Assembly (NCBI RefSeq): GCF_004116265.1
Contig: NZ_QOUX01000001.1
Span: 248,001 to 312,000, forward strand
From: Anaerobacillus alkaliphilus
GTDB taxonomy: Bacteria > Bacillota > Bacilli > Bacillales > Anaerobacillaceae
DNA: 64,000 nt
Reading direction: 5' to 3'
Shown here one piece after another: positions 35,127-43,797 of this stretch. Below the pieces are notes generated by a model. It was not told the DNA's origin, did no database searches, and worked only from the letters and a program-made list of their open reading frames with translations. The position numbers and the translations under genes are program-made. Position 1 is the stretch's first letter; the number at the start of each line of letters is the position of its first letter.

Positions 35127-36281
35127 ATGGAGCACTTAATTAATTCGCAAGTGAAAAATATCCAAATCTCTGGGATTCGTCAATTCTTTAATATGGTTGC
35201 ACAATTTCCCGATGCCATTCAACTTACGATTGGTCAGCCAGATTTTCCAACCCCTGAGCATATTAAAGATGCCGGGAAAGAAGCTATTTCTCTAAATAAG
35301 ACAGGCTATACGAAAAATGCGGGGTTAGATGAACTTTGCCTGGCAGCCACGAATTTTGTTCATACGAAATATAACCTAGATTACAATCCGAAAACAGAGG
35401 TAATTACGACAATTGGTGCAAGTCAGGGGATTGATATTGCCTTCCGGACAATATTAGAGGAAGGTTCAGAAGTAATACTGCCTGGACCTGTGTATCCAGC
35501 CTATGAACCAATTATTAAAATGTGCGGTGGAATTCCCATATATGCGGACACCCGCGACACTGGCTTTAAAATAACTGCAAAACAAATTGAAAGTTTGCTT
35601 ACAGATAAAACAAGATGTGTGATGCTGCCTTATCCGTCAAACCCAACTGGGTGCATTTTAACCGAAGCAGAATTAGCTGAAATTGCAGCCGTTTTAGAAG
35701 ACCGTCAGATATTTGTCATCTCTGATGAAATATATAGTGAGTTAGTTTACGGTCAAAAGCATTGTTCAATTGCAGTTTTTCAGGGTATGAAAGAAAAAAC
35801 GATTATTATTAATGGATTATCCAAGTCCCATTCGATGACTGGTTGGCGAATCGGTTTTGTATTTGCACCTGAAAACATTACGAAACATATGTTGAAAGTT
35901 CACCAATACAATGTAAGCTGCGCAAGTGCTATCTCGCAATGGGCTGCTGTTCAGGCTTTAACAGAAGGGATAGATGACGCACTACCAATGCGGGCTGAAT
36001 ACGAAAAGCGTCGAGATTACGTTTACGAACGTTTACTAGCTATGGGAATTGAGGTTGTCAAACCTGAAGGGGCGTTTTACTTATTTCCTTCCATTGAAAA
36101 GTTTGGCTTAAGTTCTAATGAGTTTGCGACAAGACTTTTACAAGAAGGAAAAGTAGCTTGTGTACCAGGTTCTGCGTTTTCGACTTATGGTGAGGGTTAC
36201 CTTCGGTTGTCTTATGCCTACAGTATGGAAATATTAGAAGAAGGCTGTAATCGTTTCGAAAAGTTCATTCAAAGTTTGTAA
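35127..36281 (+). CDS. patA: N-acetyl-L,L-diaminopimelate aminotransferase
   Basis: A 384-residue class I PLP aminotransferase close to PatA of B. subtilis, an enzyme of the acetyl branch of lysine and diaminopimelate synthesis. Visible are LTIGQPDFPTPEHI, YTKNAGLDELC, LPYPSNPTGC, VISDEIYSELVYG and the PLP lysine in GLSKSHSMTGWRIG (Lys233). ATG follows GAAAGGAAG. The precise substrate is assigned by family resemblance; other acyl-amino-acid transaminases in this clade look alike. Confidence 0.85.
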   Translation: MEHLINSQVKNIQISGIRQFFNMVAQFPDAIQLTIGQPDFPTPEHIKDAGKEAISLNKTGYTKNAGLDELCLAATNFVHTKYNLDYNPKTEVITTIGASQGIDIAFRTILEEGSEVILPGPVYPAYEPIIKMCGGIPIYADTRDTGFKITAKQIESLLTDKTRCVMLPYPSNPTGCILTEAELAEIAAVLEDRQIFVISDEIYSELVYGQKHCSIAVFQGMKEKTIIINGLSKSHSMTGWRIGFVFAPENITKHMLKVHQYNVSCASAISQWAAVQALTEGIDDALPMRAEYEKRRDYVYERLLAMGIEVVKPEGAFYLFPSIEKFGLSSNEFATRLLQEGKVACVPGSAFSTYGEGYLRLSYAYSMEILEEGCNRFEKFIQSL

Positions 36282-36293
36282 AATTAGAGGCAA

Positions 36294-36331
36294 GAAGGAG
36301 TGCGAGAAAAATTCGTACTCCTTTTGTTTTT
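36294..36331 (+). terminator. Terminator of patA
   Basis: AAGGAGTgCGA/TCGtACTCCTT stem with a T run. Confidence 0.88.
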
Positions 36332-36334
36332 TAT

Positions 36335-36625
36335 AGTCTAGCTACAGCGAGGCTACTGCTTGAATTACTTCTTAGCTGCCTTGCGACGAGCAAACGTAGT
36401 GGCACAGGAGCAGCTTTTCAGCCCCTCGAGGTCAAATAACCTGCCAAGGAAAAAGGGCAGTTCACTTTTTCTTAGATAAAAAGTGAAAAACCGCACTTAC
36501 TTGCTCCTGCGATTACTCGTCGCAAAGCTTGCAAAGAGGATTATTCCAGATGTTGCTTGTCAGAACATTTGCTTGTCGGGGCTAACCCGGGCGCTTGCGC
36601 TTTGTTCTTGACTTTCGCTCGATAG
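36335..36625. repeat. Degenerate dispersed Bacillus repeat (CTAGCTCCAG type)
   Basis: Opens TCTAGCTACAGCGAGG, contains CCCCTCGAGGTCAAATAACC, a variant CTCCTGCGATTACTCGTCGC at about 36505, its inverted partial GCGACGAGCAAACG at 36394, and closes GGGCGCTTGCGCTTTGTTC. These are the landmarks of an intergenic repeat common in Bacillaceae. An inner hairpin TTCACTTTTT/AAAAAGTGAA lies at about 36450-36474. It fills the gap between patA and the sulfite reductase operon. Confidence 0.7.
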
Positions 36626-36717
36626 AGACTTAAAATATCATGTAATCATATAAAAAAACTAGGAATTAAAATAGACTGGTTTTTATCGGTACTGTCTAGG
36701 ATGAAGGAGGAGTTGGT

Positions 36718-36867
36718 GTGGCTACTAATGATAAGCAAGAGTTAGAGCAAGTCTTTTCTAAATTACAAGAAATGCTAAAAGATATAAAATTTGGTTCAAT
36801 TACGTTAATTATTCAAGATGGGAAAGTCATTCAGATTGAAAAGAATGAGAAACATCGTTTAAAATAG
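36718..36867 (+). CDS. yezD: YezD-like protein (DUF2292)
   Basis: GTG start five bases after GAAGGAGGAG; 49 residues: MATNDKQELEQVFSKLQEML then KDIKFGSITLIIQDGKVIQI and EKNEKHRLK. The KDIKFGSITLxIQDGKVIQIEKxEK core matches DUF2292. Such small proteins often sit beside sulfate or sulfite assimilation genes, and here the sulfite/nitrite reductase starts 43 bp downstream, so it is probably the first gene of that operon. Function unknown. Confidence 0.85.
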   Translation: MATNDKQELEQVFSKLQEMLKDIKFGSITLIIQDGKVIQIEKNEKHRLK

Positions 36868-36910
36868 AAGTTATGCAAGAATAGTAGGTTCATAGTTTAG
36901 GAGGCGCAGT

Positions 36911-38530
36911 ATGGCATACGAAAAGGTTTGGGCAAATGATGAGAAGTTAAGTAAAGAGGAAATTCATAAGTTAAAAAAAGATGGTTTAGACATACTAAAT
37001 GATATAGATCGTTATGCAAAAGAAGGTTTTGCTTCGATTCCTCAAGAAGATTGGGGACATTTTAAATGGGCTGGACTTTACTTGCAAAAGCCAAAAGAAG
37101 CTGGGTATTTTATGATGCGTGTTAATATTCCAACAGGAATTATTACGAACGAGCAAGCGATAGCCTTGGCTAATATCGGGAAAGATTATGGTCGAGATGT
37201 CATTGATATTACGACTCGTCAAGCAATTCAGTATCACTGGTTAACAATCGAACAACTTCCAGATATCTATAGACGTCTTGGTGAAGTTGGGCTTTCATCA
37301 ATTGGTGCCTGTGGTGATATCCCAAGAACGATTGTTGGGAATCCCTTAGCAGGTATTGACCGTAATGAACTAATGGATACGAGAGAAATTGTGAATGATG
37401 TGTATCACTTCTTCCAAAGAAACAGTGATTTCTCAAACTTACCACGTAAGTTTAAAATGTCGATTTCTTCTAACACACAGAATGCAGGACATGACCTTAT
37501 TAACTGTTTAGCATTTACTCCAGCGGCAAAAGTAATAGATGGCGAAGAGAAAATTGGTTTCCACGTTAAAGTAGGTGGTGGACTTTCTGCAAAGCCATAT
37601 TTAGCTGAAGAGTTAGATGTATTTGTTCTCCCAGAAGATGTGAAAGATGTAGCGATTGCTATTACAACTGTCTACCGTGATTACGGATATCGCGAAAAGC
37701 GTCATCGTGCACGTCTAAAATTCTTAGTAGCTGATTGGGGTAAAGATAAATTCCGTGAAAAACTAATTGAAGTATACGGAAAAGAACTACCTACAAAAGG
37801 TGAAGATAAAATTGAAAACTGGAACGCTGGTTATTTTTACGGAGTTCATCCACAGAAACAAGAAGGCTTGAGCTATGCTGGATTTAACGTTCCTGTTGGA
37901 CGTATGGATTCTGAGCAACTATTACAACTTGCTGATGTAGCAAAAAGATATGGTAACGGTGAAATTAGAACATGTAACTCACAGAATGTTGTTATTCCGA
38001 ACGTTCCAAATGACAAAGTAGAAGAGCTTTTAGCGGAGCCTGTTTTTGAGAAAATTACAATTCAGCCAAATAGCTTTATTGGATATTCTGTATCGTGTAC
38101 AGGAATTGAGTACTGTAATTTGGCGTTGGTTGAAACAAAAGAAAAAACACGTAGACTTGCTGAGTACCTAGACGAACATATTCAACTAGATGTACCAGTT
38201 CGTATTCACATGGTTGGTTGTCCGAATTCGTGTGGTCAGCGTCAGATTGCAGACGTTGGGTTACAAGGTGTTCTAATGAAAACAAAAGAAGCAGGCATGG
38301 TAGAAGCATTTGAAATTTATGTTGGTGGAACACTAGAAAAAGATCATGCTCAATTTAACGAAAAATTAAAAGGTCGTGTGAAAGCAGAAGATTTAGAGTC
38401 TGTATTAAAGAATTTATTTGCATTCTTTAAAGAAGAAAAAGTAGTTGGTGAGGACTTCTACAATTTTGTTCAACGTGTAGGAGTAGAAACTCTTCAAGGA
38501 GAATTAGACAAAATCCTAGTGGAGGCTTAA
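36911..38530 (+). CDS. Sirohaem sulfite/nitrite reductase, ferredoxin-type
   Basis: A 539-residue two-repeat sirohaem protein. The Fe4S4-sirohaem cysteines are present: SCTGIEYC (C-x5-C) and GCPNSCG (C-x3-C). Parallel repeat motifs include TRQAIQYHWLTIEQLP and CNSQNVVIPNVP. It reduces sulfite to sulfide or nitrite to ammonia by six electrons. Neighbours point to sulfur: a DUF2292 protein upstream and sirohaem genes downstream, but nitrite cannot be ruled out. ATG follows TTAGGAGG. Confidence 0.9.
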   Translation: MAYEKVWANDEKLSKEEIHKLKKDGLDILNDIDRYAKEGFASIPQEDWGHFKWAGLYLQKPKEAGYFMMRVNIPTGIITNEQAIALANIGKDYGRDVIDITTRQAIQYHWLTIEQLPDIYRRLGEVGLSSIGACGDIPRTIVGNPLAGIDRNELMDTREIVNDVYHFFQRNSDFSNLPRKFKMSISSNTQNAGHDLINCLAFTPAAKVIDGEEKIGFHVKVGGGLSAKPYLAEELDVFVLPEDVKDVAIAITTVYRDYGYREKRHRARLKFLVADWGKDKFREKLIEVYGKELPTKGEDKIENWNAGYFYGVHPQKQEGLSYAGFNVPVGRMDSEQLLQLADVAKRYGNGEIRTCNSQNVVIPNVPNDKVEELLAEPVFEKITIQPNSFIGYSVSCTGIEYCNLALVETKEKTRRLAEYLDEHIQLDVPVRIHMVGCPNSCGQRQIADVGLQGVLMKTKEAGMVEAFEIYVGGTLEKDHAQFNEKLKGRVKAEDLESVLKNLFAFFKEEKVVGEDFYNFVQRVGVETLQGELDKILVEA

Positions 38531-38533
38531 TAA

Positions 38534-38737
38534 ATGAATTTATACCACTTTAAGGTGCTTATTACAGAATTTAATGAAATTACCGTTGTTGTGGCAGCGG
38601 AGAATGATGAACAAGCATTTAAACGAGCCGAAATCGAAGTCGAAGCAAGCTTCTTAAAGTTACCTGAGATAAAGGAAATTGTTCTAACGGAACGTAAAAA
38701 AATTAGTAACAAAGGTACTGCTTTCGTAGTGAAATAA
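38534..38737 (+). CDS. DUF3906 family protein
   Basis: A 67-residue protein beginning MNLYHFKVLITEFNEITVVV with AENDEQAFKRAEIEVEASFL, the DUF3906 pattern. It starts three bases after the reductase stop, behind GTGGAGG, so it is translated with it. DUF3906 proteins are found in sulfite reductase operons of Bacillaceae; the role is unknown. Confidence 0.85.
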   Translation: MNLYHFKVLITEFNEITVVVAAENDEQAFKRAEIEVEASFLKLPEIKEIVLTERKKISNKGTAFVVK

Positions 38738-38768
38738 CTACGAAAGAGTACCTTTACTCTTATGAAAA

Positions 38769-38990
38769 GGCTCTTTTCGTAAACATTGCTCCTGCGGTTA
38801 CTCGTCGCACAAAAAAATTGTTGCTTTTCACCCTAAAATAATTGGAAAAGTACCCTGATTAAGATATCAGCTAATAAATTTCGTAAGAAAAGAGCAATAC
38901 TTACTAAATTAGTTATGAATTCTTAGTATTTTGTGTAAAAATCCGGCTTTTGGGATTTTTACGAAAGCAACAAACTTTGCGAAAACAGTC
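38769..38990 (+). mobile_element. MITE copy D (222 bp)
   Basis: GGCTC end at 38769, CAGTC end at 38990, duplications TATGAAAA and TATTAAAA. It carries one CTCCTGCGG module and lies between DUF3906 and sumT, inside what would otherwise be one operon. Confidence 0.88.
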
Positions 38991-39016
38991 TATTAAAAAA
39001 GCGGAGGTGACGTGCC

Positions 39017-40453
39017 ATGACTAAAAAAGGATTTGTATATCTCGTTGGAGCGGGGCCAGGGGATGAAAAGCTTATTACTGTGAAAGGCCTTGAAGCATTA
39101 AGACAAGCAGAAGTTGTTCTCTATGACCGCTTAGTTAACCCTTTGCTGTTGCAAGAGGTAGACGCAAATACTGAATTAATTTATTGTGGCAAGTTACCAG
39201 ACCGTCATATTGTAAGACAAGAAAACATTAATGAGCTTTTAGTTGAAAAAGCGAAGGAAGGTAAGCTTGTCGTGCGGTTAAAAGGCGGCGATCCTGGAGT
39301 TTTTGGTAGAGTTGGCGAAGAAGCGCTAGCTCTTAAGCAAGAGAACATTGGTTATGAAATTGTTCCTGGAATAACGTCAGGGATTGCAGCTGCGGCGTAT
39401 GCAGGCATTCCAGTTACACATAGGGAATATGGCACAAGTTTTACTGTCATTACTGGTCATGATAAATCTTCGGAAGGAAAACCACTCATTAATTGGCAAG
39501 CACTTGCTCAAGGCAGTGATACGATTGCTTTTTATATGGGGGTGAAAAATCTTCCGTACATTTGTGATAACTTAGTACAAAATGGGAAAGCGTCGGATAC
39601 GAAGGTAGCTGTTATTCAATGGGGAACGACTAGTCAGCAGAAAGTAGTTGAAGGAACATTGGATACAATTGTTGGGGAAGTTGAGAGACATAACATCAGC
39701 AATCCAGCTATTACACTCGTAGGGAATATTGTGGCTCTTCGTAAACAGTTAAAGTGGTTTGAAGATAAGCCGTTGTTTAGGAGAAAAATTATTTTCCCAA
39801 ATGCTTCAAGCGAACAAGTAGCAACTCTAAAAAATAGTGGTGCGGAAGTGCTTGCTTACCCAAGACAGTACTTGGTACAGATGCTAGAACAGGATACTCT
39901 GCGTAAGGTAGTTACCTATGAAGATATACTCTTTACTACTAAAGAGAGTGTCTCGTTATTTTTTGAAGGCCTCCAAGCATTGAAAATTGATATACGTTTG
40001 CTAAAAGCAAGCCTATACTATACATGTGAAGAAATTGGTCGTCTTTTGAAACAACGAGGATTATTCGCTGAAAAATCTTTATCTTTTACACATCAGTTGA
40101 CGGTTGGTACGGTGCAAGATGAAGAATTGTATCAAGGGGATTATTTAGCTACACATCTCATGAAAAATCACGAACCTGTTTCAGTAGCTTTTAAGCGAAT
40201 GGTTGAAGAAAACGGATTTAACACAGTTATTTTTTCTGACGTAAGTTCTGTAAAAGCTTTTATCGAACAAGTCCCGAAAGACGGGAATGATCCTTTTGCA
40301 CTAATGGAGCAGTGCCAAGTGATCTGTTTAACTGAAGAAGCTAATCAAGCAGCCATTCATTATCAAATCCCTGTGACTAATTTTGAAAAGAATTTTAGTG
40401 AAGTAGATCTTCCTCAATTACTTTTACAAAATGTTGAAATAGCTATAATTTAA
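39017..40453 (+). CDS. sumT: Uroporphyrinogen-III C-methyltransferase with HemD-like C-terminal domain
   Basis: A 478-residue protein. Residues 1-240 are the SUMT methyltransferase making precorrin-2: VYLVGAGPGDEKLITVKGLE, RLKGGDPGVFGRVGEEA and VPGITSGIAAAAYAGIPVTHR. Residues about 255-478 are weakly like uroporphyrinogen-III synthase (ILFTTKESVSLFFEGLQALK; VIFSDVSSVKAF), a fusion seen in several Firmicutes; whether this part is active is uncertain. It feeds sirohaem to the upstream reductase. ATG follows GGAGGTGACG. Confidence 0.9.
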   Translation: MTKKGFVYLVGAGPGDEKLITVKGLEALRQAEVVLYDRLVNPLLLQEVDANTELIYCGKLPDRHIVRQENINELLVEKAKEGKLVVRLKGGDPGVFGRVGEEALALKQENIGYEIVPGITSGIAAAAYAGIPVTHREYGTSFTVITGHDKSSEGKPLINWQALAQGSDTIAFYMGVKNLPYICDNLVQNGKASDTKVAVIQWGTTSQQKVVEGTLDTIVGEVERHNISNPAITLVGNIVALRKQLKWFEDKPLFRRKIIFPNASSEQVATLKNSGAEVLAYPRQYLVQMLEQDTLRKVVTYEDILFTTKESVSLFFEGLQALKIDIRLLKASLYYTCEEIGRLLKQRGLFAEKSLSFTHQLTVGTVQDEELYQGDYLATHLMKNHEPVSVAFKRMVEENGFNTVIFSDVSSVKAFIEQVPKDGNDPFALMEQCQVICLTEEANQAAIHYQIPVTNFEKNFSEVDLPQLLLQNVEIAII

Positions 40454-40468
40454 CTGAGGGGAGATTTC

Positions 40469-41191
40469 ATGAGAGCGGTATTATTTGTTGGTCATGGTAG
40501 TCGTAGTAAGCGTTCAAATGAACAATTTATTCAATTTGCAAATGCGGTAGGAGCTAGCTGCAAGGCACCATTGTTTCGTTATGCGTTCCTCGAGCTAGCT
40601 GATCCATCTATTTTAGATGAGATAAAGGTTTGCGTAGAAAAGGGAGCAACCGAAATTATCGTTTTTCCACTATTACTCTTTACTGCTGGGCATGCAAAAG
40701 TTGATATTCCAAATGAGATTGATAAAGGGAAAGTCTTATTTCCAGATGTAACCTTTACGATGGAAAAGCCGCTAGGTATTCAAGAGGTGCTTATCTCCAT
40801 TTTGGAAAAGCGTTTAAGTGAAAAAAATTATATAAATCAACAGAATTCCCTGGTCATTTTAGTAGGAAGAGGTAGTAATGACGAATCTGCTATTAATGAC
40901 TTCGAAAAAGTTGGAGAACTGTTGAGGGAAAGACTTCATACATCTCATGTGAGAACGAGCTACCTAGTAGGTGGGCATACTTCATTTGAGGACTCAATCC
41001 GACAAGCGCACGAATCTAGTTATGAGAACATTTATGTCTTACCATATTTACTTTTTAAAGGTGTGCTTTTAACACAAATGGAGGTTTTTGTACGGAAGCT
41101 GAACGATGAACGCTTTAGTATGTGTCAATCCATTGGTGCAGATGAAACTGTTGTAAACTTAGTAAGCACAATTATAAATCATGAAATCTAG
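40469..41191 (+). CDS. sirB: Sirohydrochlorin ferrochelatase (CbiX/SirB type)
   Basis: A 240-residue two-domain chelatase starting RAVLFVGHGSRSKRSNEQF; the GHGSR His is metal-binding, and VFPLLLFTAGHAKVDIP gives the second His. The second half repeats the pattern (VILVGRGSND, YLVGGHTSF). It inserts iron into sirohydrochlorin, or cobalt in related enzymes; the context favours iron. No dehydrogenase (SirC) gene is visible here. It starts 16 bp after sumT, behind GAGGGGAG, and a terminator follows. Confidence 0.9.
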   Translation: MRAVLFVGHGSRSKRSNEQFIQFANAVGASCKAPLFRYAFLELADPSILDEIKVCVEKGATEIIVFPLLLFTAGHAKVDIPNEIDKGKVLFPDVTFTMEKPLGIQEVLISILEKRLSEKNYINQQNSLVILVGRGSNDESAINDFEKVGELLRERLHTSHVRTSYLVGGHTSFEDSIRQAHESSYENIYVLPYLLFKGVLLTQMEVFVRKLNDERFSMCQSIGADETVVNLVSTIINHEI

Positions 41192-41221
41192 CTAAGGCCA
41201 TTTTAGAGCCTTAGTTTTTTT
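41192..41221 (+). terminator. Terminator of the sirohaem operon
   Basis: CTAAGGC/GCCTTAG stem with seven Ts. Confidence 0.92.
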
Positions 41222-41292
41222 ATGTTCTAAAATTCTTTCTTTTATCATAAGTACTATTGGTGTAAAAAATGGGTAAAGGGAGGAACGACTAC

Positions 41293-41532
41293 ATGCAAAA
41301 TTACACACCAAGAAAATGTTACACCCCTTATGTCAGTCCATTTGATCCGTGTCCACCACAGAAGGTTAAGTCATACGAAACACCACCACATTTGTATATG
41401 GCTTTTCAACCCTATGGGCTACCGCAGTTTTCACCTAGGGAAGCACTATGCGCCGGAACATTATGGCCAGCGCTTTACGACCCGTACTATAGTCCTTATA
41501 AACCACATCAAAGGCAGGAGGAAGATGAGTGA
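41293..41532 (+). CDS. cotJA: Spore coat-associated protein CotJA
   Basis: Start chosen at the ATG behind AAAGGGAGGAACG. The 79-residue Pro/Tyr-rich protein contains CYTPYVSPFDPCPP and the CotJA core AFQPYGLPQFSPREALCAGT. First gene of cotJABC, which in B. subtilis is transcribed by SigE in the mother cell. It ends in a one-base overlap with cotJB. Confidence 0.93.
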   Translation: MQNYTPRKCYTPYVSPFDPCPPQKVKSYETPPHLYMAFQPYGLPQFSPREALCAGTLWPALYDPYYSPYKPHQRQEEDE

Positions 41533-41795
41533 TGCATAAACAGCTTCCAAAAGAATTTTATCCACTCATGCAGGAACTCCAAGCAGTAGACTTTGTGTTA
41601 GTAGAGTTAACTTTATATTTAGATACCCATCCTAATGACCAGGAAGCAATACAACAGTTTAACCAATATGCCCAGGTAAGACAGCAATTGAGGCACCAGG
41701 TTGAACAAATCTATGGCCCGTTACAGCAATATGGGAATAGCTACAGTGGTTACCCTTGGAACTGGAACGACGGACCATGGCCATGGCAAATATAG
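41532..41795 (+). CDS. cotJB: Spore coat protein CotJB
   Basis: Start chosen at ATG 41532 behind AGGAGGAAG. The 87 residues include MHKQLPKEFYPLMQELQAVD then FVLVELTLYLDTHPNDQEAI, the CotJB pattern, with a C-terminal GP/W/Y-rich tail. It is needed with CotJA and CotJC for assembly of the inner coat complex. Translationally coupled to cotJA. Confidence 0.93.
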   Translation: MHKQLPKEFYPLMQELQAVDFVLVELTLYLDTHPNDQEAIQQFNQYAQVRQQLRHQVEQIYGPLQQYGNSYSGYPWNWNDGPWPWQI

Positions 41796-41813
41796 GTAAG
41801 GAGGGGATGAAAG

Positions 41814-42383
41814 ATGTGGATATATGAGAAGAAGCTACAGTATCCTGTAAAGGTAAGTCAGTGTAATCCGATGCTGGCTAAATTTTTAATAGAACAATAC
41901 GGGGGCGCAGATGGAGAGCTAGCTGCAGCTCTTCGATACTTAAACCAACGCTATACAATCCCTGATAAAGTAGTTGGACTATTAACTGATATAGGTACGG
42001 AAGAGTTTGCTCACCTAGAAATGATCGCAACGATGATTTATAAACTAACAAAAGACGCAACTCCAGAACAAATGAAGGCGGCAGGACTAGGTGATCATTA
42101 TGCGAATCACGATAAAGCCCTGTTTTATCAAAATGCAGCCGGTGATCCTTGGACAGCAACCTATATTCAAGCGAAAGGAGATCCAATTGCGGATTTATAC
42201 GAAGACATTGCAGCTGAAGAAAAAGCTCGGGCAACGTATCAATGGTTAATAGATTTATCTGATGACCCAGATATAAACGATAGTTTACGGTTTTTAAGAG
42301 AAAGAGAGATCGTTCACTCGTTAAGGTTTAGAGAAGCAGTGGAAATTCTAAAAGAAGAGCAAGGAAAGAAGAAATTCTTTTAA
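41814..42383 (+). CDS. cotJC: Spore coat protein CotJC (manganese-catalase family)
   Basis: A 189-residue ferritin-like protein: MWIYEKKLQYPVKVSQCNPM, LTDIGTEEFAHLEMIATMIY and DIAAEEKARATYQWL, with Glu/His metal ligands of the Mn-catalase fold. It is a coat protein and possibly a peroxide-degrading enzyme. ATG follows AAGGAGGGG. Terminator downstream at 42392. Confidence 0.93.
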   Translation: MWIYEKKLQYPVKVSQCNPMLAKFLIEQYGGADGELAAALRYLNQRYTIPDKVVGLLTDIGTEEFAHLEMIATMIYKLTKDATPEQMKAAGLGDHYANHDKALFYQNAAGDPWTATYIQAKGDPIADLYEDIAAEEKARATYQWLIDLSDDPDINDSLRFLREREIVHSLRFREAVEILKEEQGKKKFF

Positions 42384-42391
42384 CTGAGGGG

Positions 42392-42420
42392 AGGGGCAGT
42401 GCGTTTGCACGGCCCTTTTA
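42392..42420 (+). terminator. Terminator of cotJABC
   Basis: AGGGGCaGTGC/GCACgGCCCTTTT stem. Confidence 0.88.
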
Positions 42421-42455
42421 TTATGAACATTAGCTTATTTTATTTAGTTGAAGGT

Positions 42456-42641
42456 TAATTCAATCATTTGAGTAGGTTATTCTATCAATTGGAGTGATTA
42501 TTCTATCATATGGTGCTGTTATTCGATCAATTGAGCGCTATTCTATCATTTGAGAAGATTATTCAATCATATGAATAAGTTATTCGATCATTTGCCACTG
42601 CTATTCTATCAATTCAAGGCACTATTCTATCAATTCCTAGT
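42456..42641. repeat. Array of nine 21-bp-period repeats
   Basis: TTC of each unit starts at 42459, 42480, 42501, 42522, 42541, 42562, 42583, 42604 and 42625: spacing 21 bp throughout except one step of 19. Consensus TTCNATCAWWTGNNNNNNTTA, with a TCAWWTGA palindromic core in many units. There are no spacers, so it is not CRISPR. Seven Ts of a minus-strand terminator-like run follow at 42645. Confidence 0.85.
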
Positions 42642-42675
42642 ATCAAAAAAAGTTACCCATCTAAGGGCAACCTTA

Positions 42676-43698
42676 TTAGAAAAACCAGCTAGCTATTGTG
42701 TAGTAAAGAGGGATACCTAGCGTTAAATTTAATGGAAAGGTAATCCCTAAAGCCAAGCCTAAATAAATGGATGGATCTGCTTCTGGGACAGATGTGCGCA
42801 GGGCTGCGGGTGCGGCAATATAAGAAGCACTTGCGGCAAGCACCCCCATAAGTGTTGCTCCACCTAATGATAATCCTACGAGTACACCAACTGCCGCTCC
42901 TATAGCTCCATAAAAAATTGGCATAACCATTGCGAAGGCTAGTAGCTTGAGGCCGTGTCGACGAACGACTGCTAAACGTTTTCCTGCCATTAATCCCATA
43001 TTTAATAGGAACAATATTAAAACGCTTTGATATAAGTCAATAAACAGTGGTTTGATAATTGGTAACCCGTTCTGCCCAACGATTAGGCCGATGAACAAGC
43101 TTCCTACAAGTAATAAAATACTCTTTCCGAAAAAGCTTTCCTTCAGCACGTCTACATTAATAAATGAAAATGGATTTTGTGCGACAAAGCCCACATTTCT
43201 TAGTGAGGGCGAATGAGTTGTTGGTGAAGATTGTTTCTTCTCAATGATCCCTAGCAAAAGAAGGGCAACAAGTATGCCTGGAATTTCCATCACAACCACC
43301 ATGGCGTTCATGAAGCTCTCATACGAAATAGCTAGGTTATCTAAAAATGTGATCGCTGCTCCGTAAGTCACGATACTAACTGAACCGTATGTTGCAGCTA
43401 AACCGATAGCGTTTTTTACATCCATTTTGAGGAAATTCCGAAGTACATAGAACGTGACAAGTGGAATAAGTGTCCCTAACAATATCGTTCCCATAATCGG
43501 TTTCGTTACGGTCGCTAATGAATAGTTTGATAGCTCAATGCCTCCCTTTAAGCCAATAGCGATTAATAGATATATACTTAATCCTTCACCTAATCCTTTT
43601 GGTAAATGAAAATCAGTGCTAACAATGGCAGCGATAATTCCTAAGATGAAAAAAAGGATCGCTGGTGATAACAAGTTTTGTAAAATCATATCGAACAT
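42676..43698 (-). CDS. SbtA-type sodium-dependent bicarbonate permease
   Basis: A 340-residue membrane protein with about ten spans in two inverted halves: LLSPAILFFILGIIAAIVST, HLPKGLGEGLSIYLLIAIGL with KGGIELS, and YGSVSIVTYGAAITFLDNLA; then SILLLVGSLFIGLIVGQNGL and LAASASYIAAPAALRTSVPE. These are hallmarks of the SbtA/DUF897 family, whose cyanobacterial member imports bicarbonate with sodium. The Bacillus substrate is unproven. The gene is preceded by a DUF2294 gene and a terminator that ends just before its ribosome binding site. Confidence 0.88.
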   Translation of the reverse strand: MFDMILQNLLSPAILFFILGIIAAIVSTDFHLPKGLGEGLSIYLLIAIGLKGGIELSNYSLATVTKPIMGTILLGTLIPLVTFYVLRNFLKMDVKNAIGLAATYGSVSIVTYGAAITFLDNLAISYESFMNAMVVVMEIPGILVALLLLGIIEKKQSSPTTHSPSLRNVGFVAQNPFSFINVDVLKESFFGKSILLLVGSLFIGLIVGQNGLPIIKPLFIDLYQSVLILFLLNMGLMAGKRLAVVRRHGLKLLAFAMVMPIFYGAIGAAVGVLVGLSLGGATLMGVLAASASYIAAPAALRTSVPEADPSIYLGLALGITFPLNLTLGIPLYYTIASWFF

Positions 43699-43717
43699 GC
43701 TAATTCCTCCTTAAGTA

Positions 43718-43758
43718 ATAAAAAGAGGCCAACGAAGAGTGTTTTCCTCGTTGGCCTC
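43718..43758 (-). terminator. Terminator or attenuator between the DUF2294 gene and the SbtA gene
   Basis: Minus strand GAGGCCAACGA/TCGTTGGCCTC with nine-base insert and TTTTTATT, ending about 9 nt before AAGGAGG of the SbtA-type gene. Very stable and GC-rich for this region. Confidence 0.88.
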
Positions 43759-43797
43759 TGGCGTACTCACTTCTAGTGATTACGATAGCAACCTAAT

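Noticed and set aside
36335-36625. Riboswitch upstream of the sulfite reductase operon
   Set aside because: Looked for SAM-I (S-box) and T-box landmarks in the leader and found none; the structured part belongs to a dispersed repeat.
41878-42234. 118-codon frame antisense to cotJC
   Set aside because: Leu-rich shadow of a well-supported coat gene.
42456-42641. 21-bp array as a CRISPR
   Set aside because: Units are contiguous and degenerate, no unique spacers and no cas genes nearby.
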